NCBI RefSeq assembly: GCF_905220365.1
Contig: NC_061153.1
Location: 8,390,001 to 8,454,000 of the forward strand
DNA: 64,000 nt
Reading direction: 5' to 3'
DNA from: Vanessa cardui
Lineage: Eukaryota > Arthropoda > Insecta > Lepidoptera > Nymphalidae
In this document: positions 58,641 to 64,000 of the stretch, in pieces
How the letters are laid out: the number at the start of each line of letters is the position of its first letter
How positions within the stretch are numbered: the stretch's first letter is position 1
Position numbers and translations under genes: made by a program
Notes under the pieces: generated by a model
What the model was told of the DNA's origin: nothing
Database searches by the model: none
Seen by the model: only the letters and a program-made list of their open reading frames with translations

Positions 58641-60533
58641 AATTCAACGTTTTTTTTAGAGTCCTCCTAAGTAAAATGAAATGAAAAATATTAGACTACT
58701 TAAAAGTCGATTTACGATTATATAATGTAGTTATAATTGTTGCTATATTTAGAGTCGGTGTCAGTGATCAGCCAAGAAAACCCTGCAGTATATCTATCAA
58801 AAAACAATACGAGAATACTTTAACAAATATGTTTTTTAAAAATTACCTTTTATACATTAATATACTGGATCAATCAAGGGGCTCGTATCTCTTCTTTCTT
58901 TTGATTGTTGGGGCAAGGGCACCGTGGCTGACACCGGCTCCAAATATATATATATATAATAATATATATTTAAAAATTATTTTAAGTTAATACAATTATG
59001 AAATTAATATATCCTGCCTGGAGCCGGTGTCAGCCACGGTGCCCTTGCCCCAACAATCAAAAGAAAGAAGCGATACGAGCCCCTTGATTGATCCAGTATA
59101 TTATTGTGTAAAAGGTAATTTTTAAAAAACATATTTGTTAAAGTATTCTCGTATTGTTTTTTGATAGATATACTGTAGGGTTTTATTGGCTGACACCGAC
59201 TCTAAATATAACAATAATTATAACTACATGATATAATCGTTAATCGACTTTTAAGTAGTCTAAAATTTTTCGTTTCATTTAACTTAGGAAGACTCTAAAA
59301 AATATGTTGAATACGCAATTATTTTTATTACTTTTTCGTGCATATTCATTTGTTTTAAAATAGTGTTTTGTTTGAAGTCGGTTTTTCTTTTTGTTAAAAT
59401 TTTTATTTATTTTTTGATTTTAAGTGAAGATGATGTTGACTAACTAATTTTTTTTAATATGGATAGATTAAGCGTTCCGTTTATATGAGTCAGAAACTAC
59501 TTCGAGGACAATTTCAAAGGAAACTTGCGAATAAAGCAAAAATAGACTTTCGAAAATGAGGATTTAATACGTCACGCGGCGTAAACTACAAGGATCGCTC
59601 GAAAGAGCTGTAATCGAACTCAGCAAAAAAACTTTGAAAAAGACCAACTATATTTCGTACATCATATGTCATCACATCACATACACAAAATTTGATTAAA
59701 GATAGTAAGAAATTCTGCCCCATATCGCACCCTAACTGCGAGCCGTATAGGAGTTCCATCACTACATAGTATAAAACAAAGTCGCTTTCTCTGTCCCTAT
59801 ATCTTTAAATCTACGCAACGGATTTTGATGCGGTTTTTTTTAAAAGATAGTGTGATTCAAGGGGAAGGTTTGTATATATAGTACATGAACAATATAGTAA
59901 AGAAACACTGATAATTTTAGAAGTTTGCGATGTGATGTCGTAAACAAACAAATTCTGTAGTATATTTAGTATCAGTATTGCACCCGTGCGAAGCCGGGGT
60001 GGGTAGCTAGTTGATTAAAATATTCGACTATGATAATTACATAAACATAACCACATTACGGAAGGTGACTCAAATATCCAAATAACCTATACATAAAAGA
60101 TTGGACCGAGTATCGCTAATCTGCTCCTCAGAATTGTTCCGTTCCCTTCCGTTCCGTTACTTTGTCATGGATCCTGTGCTCAGAACCTTACCAAACTTTC
60201 ACCAAATTACCCTTGAAGTATATATTTTATAATAAAAAAAGAATTATCAAAATTCATTAACGTGATTTTCAGATATTCACCTATTTGTCGCGCATATACA
60301 TAATGCAAATTTAAGACTTATGTCGTTTTCATATGGATACCATCATCGGAAAAAAATAAAAAAAAAATGGGACCCCACGGGAAGCACTACCTTTCAAACA
60401 AAAAAAAAAATTATCAAAATCGGTCCACCCAGTGAAAAGTTATGAGGTAACAAACATAAAAAAAAAAAAATAAAATAAAAAAATACAGACGAATTGATAA
60501 CCTCCTCCTTTTGGAAGTCGGTTGAAAACAATG
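58641..60533 (-). mobile_element. Composite foldback repeat, copy 2
   Basis: Reverse-oriented counterpart of 12526-14893: part B at about 58655-59413, then part A to 60533, ending GAAGTCGGTTGAAAA. Part B is longer here; its centre is also palindromic, giving near-symmetry over about 700 bases around an AT-rich centre near 58990. The outer left arm is cut short next to LINE G. It interrupts the reverse transcriptase of LINE H at 60533. Non-coding. Confidence 0.65.
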
Positions 60534-61737
60534 TTTAGTCGCCTCTCTTGTAAAAAATTCCATAAATATGTACAGATCTTCGAACCTACTCCTATATTAT
60601 CTAGTTTGGACAAAAGGGCGTTAACATTTACATTATTGTAAGCATCGTTAATATCGATGAAACATCCCAATGTGACAAGACCTTTCGAAAATCCTGTTTG
60701 AATCTTTGTTACTAAATTAGATAATCCATCCAAACAAGATCGACACTTCCGGAAACCAAATGTATTTTGTGACAACATATCGTTCTTTTCTAAATACCAC
60801 TCCAGTCTCTTGTTCAGAATATTATGGAAGATTTTACAAAAGCAGGACATGAGGGCAATGGGCCGAAGAGATGCGGGAGAATTAAGATCTCGTCCAAGTT
60901 TTGGAATTGGGCATATACGAATGTCTCTCCACTGAGTTGGAACAAAACCATGTTTTAAAAAAAGAATTATAAAGTGAGACTAAAATATTTTTACCATTAT
61001 TGGGTAAATTTTTAATAATATAGAGAACGATATGTCGTCACAACCGGGTGCCGTGTCAGATTGTTTTATACATTTCTCCATTTCATGTAGCGATATTGGC
61101 AACTCCAATTTAAGGTTAAAAGAATTGAATATAAGCTGAGAGATAAATCTGTAGTTAAATTACGTAATAAACTGTAGGCACTAGTTTTATCCACATGCTT
61201 TCTCTGAGCTCTGCGACTTTTCATCCATTTCATGCACTGCCACATTTGACCTGTAGTTGAAGCTTTATTTAAAGACGAGCAATAGTTTTTCCATCCTCCC
61301 TTTTGAGCAATACGACTTACTCTTTGTGCTTCACTGATTTTTCCTTTGAGAATAGAAAGATTATCCGGCGTACCATTGCGTCTGAAGTTTCCTAGAGCTA
61401 GTCGTCGTTCGGCTACAGCTTTAGAGAGTCTAGAGTTCCAGTAAGGTCTCGGTATAAATTTTGAGCATGGATCGTGGCTAATTTTAATATATGGAATGGA
61501 TGTACTGGCTGCATTATTTATTTCACTAATAAATGAATCGTAAGCTTCTTGTAGGTCGTCAGATATTATAAAACGTGACAATCTATCCTCGAGTACTTTA
61601 TAATAAGACTCCCAATCAGCATTTTTCAAATTTCTTTTTTTAATATATGAAGGATTAGAATTAGCAGCGGTAGAGATTTTTAATACAAGATGGTCGCTAC
61701 CAAGGGTATCATTCAAAATGCTCCAATCGTATTCAAT
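60534..61737 (-). pseudogene. LINE H ORF2, end of endonuclease and front of RT
   Basis: From 61737 the frame resumes with YDWSILNDTLGSDHLVLKIS, holding the Ser-Asp-His box of the endonuclease. It continues through a linker (RPYWNSRLSKAVAERRLALG) to about 61066. After a broken stretch the RT reads LEWYLEKNDMLSQNTFGFRK, TLGCFIDINDAYNNVNVNAL and LWNFLQERRLNIV, where it ends at the repeat. The YADD box is absent. Confidence 0.7.
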
Positions 61738-62040
61738 AGAATAGAATAGAATAGAATAGAATAATGTATTTATTTGAAACACAGGCACAGGTATTACAAT
61801 AAAAAAAGAACAAGAGAAACAAAAAAAAAAAAAAATCTACGAACTAACTAAAACTATGACAATAAATCCAAAAACAATTATGTCCGTAGACATGTACATA
61901 TGGAAAGCCTGCAAATATGCCGTGTCCCAAACAGGCGGACCATTCAGCGAAATATGGGTCCTAAAAAAAACCCAATGCTGATTTTCAATGGTCACCTTTT
62001 TGTCGTATTCATCGCCGTGACGCTTCAGACAACAACAGAC
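61738..62040 (-). mobile_element. 303-bp SINE-like retroposon
   Basis: It lies between two copies of TTCAAT (61732-61737 and 62041-62046) that split the endonuclease frame of LINE H. On the minus strand it begins GTCTGTTGTTGTC and ends with AATACATT and an ATTCT repeat. A degraded relative is at 18749-19090. It has no long frame of its own; the frame that crosses it is the host LINE's. Confidence 0.65.
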
Positions 62041-62046
62041 TTCAAT

Positions 62047-62652
62047 TGCCACATCAGATGAAACTACGGTGATATCTGGGGCAGACTGATGTAAAATACC
62101 GTTTACTAATTTAATACGTGTCGGCCGGCCGTCATTTAAGGTAATAAAGCTATAATTAAGCAAGGAATCAAATATTTGGCTGCCTCTGGAGTCTGTTTTA
62201 TGGGACCAACTACAGTGGTGGCCATTCACGTCTCCAAGTAGAAGCGTTTTTTCCGAGAACATAGAGAAAAGTTCATCCCAATCCTGTTGACAAGTGGTAA
62301 CGGATGGCGGGCAATAAATAGAAACAATGTTCTCTAAATAATCTAAATTGAATATTTTGACGTAAATTAGTTCGATACCGTCGTTGCGATTTGTTATGTT
62401 CTTAACTTGTGCTTTAATTGAATGGTGAGTAATAATAATAACGCCACCATAACCGTCGCTTCTATCGCTGCGGAATATGTTGTACCCTTTAATTTTAAAG
62501 TCTGTGTTACTATCCAGCCAAGTTTCGTTTAACGCAGCTATATGGACTTTTTCTATTGTTAATAACTGTTCTAAGGTAATAGTCTTATTTTTTAAACTTT
62601 GGCAATTCCATTGGATGATGTTGACTTTTGCTTTTGATAATACTCTATCCAT
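62047..62652 (-). pseudogene. LINE H ORF2, AP endonuclease N-terminal part
   Basis: The frame from the ATG at 62652 (MDRVLSKAKVNIIQWNCQSL) has the Asn and Glu boxes (IIQWNCQSLKNK, LNETWLDS), YGGVIIITHHS, IVSIYCPPS, LLGDVNGHHCSWS and SAPDITVVSSDVAIE. There it is split by the retroposon. The first part is undamaged; the whole endonuclease lies in this and the following piece. GDVNGHHCSW instead of GDFN is typical of I-type elements. Confidence 0.8.
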
Positions 62653-62654
62653 TA

Positions 62655-64000
62655 ACTACTATTATTAAATATATTTTTAATAAAGCTCAAATCAGGGATA
62701 AAGTTAGCAACGAAATCGTACAACCATTTGCAACACATCTTCAAAACTTCATTAAATTTTTCATGAATGGTACTGTTTTTATTAAGGATGGTATTTCCAA
62801 TTCTTCTTAGTAATTCATAAAATGAGATATGGCTTTCTTCTCGTTTATGTGTTTTAGAGTTCATATTTCTTTTGCTATTATCTTCTAGAGATTCTGTATC
62901 TGGCACCTGATTTATTACTTCACTCCAGTTAATATCATCATCATCCTCATCTTTGTGTCTCCTTTTATTATTAGATTTCGTAGATTGTTTCTTGCTTACA
63001 GGAGCATCTTGTTGCTTACGAGTTAGTTTTGATGCAGTGACAGATGCGTAAGAGGTTGAAATTTTATGTGAAGTATTCATATTATCACAAATATCTTGAC
63101 AATCGTCTTGAACTTCGGTGTTAAATTCTTGAGGAGATGGGGAGTTTGGGGGTACATACATAGTGAGAGCTCTTTTATATGCGCAGTTGAATTCAGCCAT
63201 TATTTTTCTGATTTTCTTCTCTTTTACGCGTATTGGACAGTCTAAGCTCAAGGACATATGGTTACCCCGACAATTCACACATACAAAATTAATTTCAGTA
63301 GTCTCACAGTTTTCATGATCTTTGGTACACTTGACACACACTTGTTTCTTTCTAGGACAAACTTTTCTAGGATGGCCAAAACGCCAGCAAAAGGAGCATT
63401 GTGTTGCTGTCTCTGCGGTTAAGCCGTTTTACTGCAATTAACTCAGCCGAGCTAGTAATACTTTCTAAAATATCAGTTTCAGACAAGTCTAATTCCACGT
63501 TTTTAATAGTTCCATATGAAACACCAACCTCCAGGGTTCTTTGCAAATTCCATCCCTTATTTTTTATCTCCTGGCATTCCAATAATTTTGTTAGTCCGGA
63601 TTCATTTTCAAATTGTATTATTAATTTGTAAGCGTTAATATATTTGACTCTAAGGATATTTGGGATATTATTATTCTTAAGTAGACGGGCAAAGGCAAAT
63701 TGTTTAGGCAACGGTTCTTTGGATGTGAAACTAATCTCAACTTTTTCTTCTGGTATTCTATCGTTCTGAGAACTACGAGCGTATCGCTTACCCGATTTGG
63801 ACACGACGTGCCAAATTTCTGCTTCATCAACATCTCGCATCCTTTTGTTAGAAATGTTAGATTCCCTCGCGCTATAAGACTGCTGTTCATTGATTGGAGG
63901 CAAATGAGTAGATTCCAAAATATTCATGTCGAAGTTCTCATTAATAATGTTATTAGGTTGTTCATCGTTTGTAGTAGACGAGTGGATAGGTACATCAGTA
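62655..64000 (-). pseudogene. LINE H ORF1, Gag-like protein with three Cys-His knuckles
   Basis: The frame is open from the window edge through the ATG at 63927 to 63367, with PKQFAFARLLKNNNIPNILR, YKLIIQFENESGLTKLL and SYGTIKNVELDLSETDILES. A one-base frame change near 63420 leads to CSFCWRFGHPRKVC, CVKCTKDHENC and CVNCRGNHMSLSLDC, then a polar tail with SYASVTASKLTRKQQ to 62655. The order RRM-like region, knuckles, polar tail is that of I- and Jockey-type ORF1 proteins. The true start may lie outside the window because the frame stays open upstream. Confidence 0.75.

Larger units (their letters stand above)
60534..64000 (-). mobile_element. LINE H, I-type non-LTR retrotransposon, runs off the window
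   Basis: On the minus strand: ORF1 with three Cys-His knuckles (from beyond 64000 to 62655), ORF2 endonuclease (62652 on), an internal retroposon (62040-61738), and the front of the reverse transcriptase to 60534, where the foldback repeat cuts it. The knuckle-bearing ORF1 and endonuclease resemble the I/Nimb or Jockey-type groups. Confidence 0.7.

Noticed and set aside
61738..61836. Extra C-terminal domain of the LINE H endonuclease
   Set aside because: The frame runs by chance into the inserted retroposon; the true endonuclease resumes beyond it at 61737.

Overview
The window reads as AT-rich insect DNA, most likely from a moth or butterfly, made almost entirely of transposable elements. 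Three things point to Lepidoptera: a GC-rich R1-clade LINE sitting against TTAGG-type telomere motifs; repeats I recognise as common in lepidopteran genomes (the AGGGTTCCGTA repeat at 26.9-27.6 kb, the AACCGACTTC foldback repeats, and a LINE 3' end with a CCGGTTC/GAACCGG hairpin); and LINE first ORFs with a PHD-type zinc finger plus an FP25K-like domain. No intact host gene was found. Two short promoter-plus-first-exon fragments may come from host genes.

Layout. 0-6.3 kb: a full-length-looking SART-like LINE with both ORFs open, inserted in TTAGG-like sequence next to a minus-strand errantivirus-type Gypsy (Gypsy A, 6.3-9.7 kb). 9.7-10.9 kb: an LTR remnant and a LINE ORF1 fragment. 10.9-18.7 kb: LINE D1, interrupted by a foldback repeat (12.5-14.9 kb) that itself holds a deletion derivative of Gypsy A, and by a 5'-truncated R1-like LINE (15.5-17.3 kb) with a 15-bp target duplication. 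19.9-22.4 kb: LINE D2 on the minus strand, an ORF1-RT chimera. 21.1-25.5 kb: a near-perfect 1.4-kb inverted repeat with DIRS gag in its spacer. 24.2-32.3 kb: LINE D3, split by a 5.6-kb Tc1/mariner-like DD41D transposon (25.9-31.6 kb) with an intact transposase and about 4 kb of extra DNA. 32.3-34.1 kb: DIRS reverse transcriptase, RNase H, tyrosine recombinase and terminal repeats. 34.2-35.1 kb: a CRE-containing promoter and a THAP first exon cut off by a repeat. 35.1-38.1 kb: LINE F.

38.1-55.6 kb: a decayed Osvaldo-like Gypsy (Gypsy B, tRNA-Lys primer site). Its 5' LTR was entered by an intact CR1-like LINE (LINE E, minus strand) and its 3' LTR by a nearly intact CsRn1-type Gypsy (Gypsy C, minus strand, two 568-bp LTRs). 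55.6-58.6 kb: LINE G. 58.6-60.5 kb: a second copy of the foldback repeat. 60.5 kb to the end: an I-type LINE H on the minus strand, holding a 303-bp retroposon.

The genes do not form a shared pathway. Each element encodes its own copying machinery. The nesting gives relative ages: LINE E and Gypsy C are younger than Gypsy B, Gypsy A's derivative is younger than the foldback copy it entered, and the DD41D element is younger than LINE D3. The least expected signals are two triplicated hairpin families with pairing-preserving changes in the 3' noncoding region of Gypsy B, a 50-bp-period array of 8-7-8 palindromes in the DIRS gag region, the cargo-bearing DD41D transposon, and the large inverted duplication.
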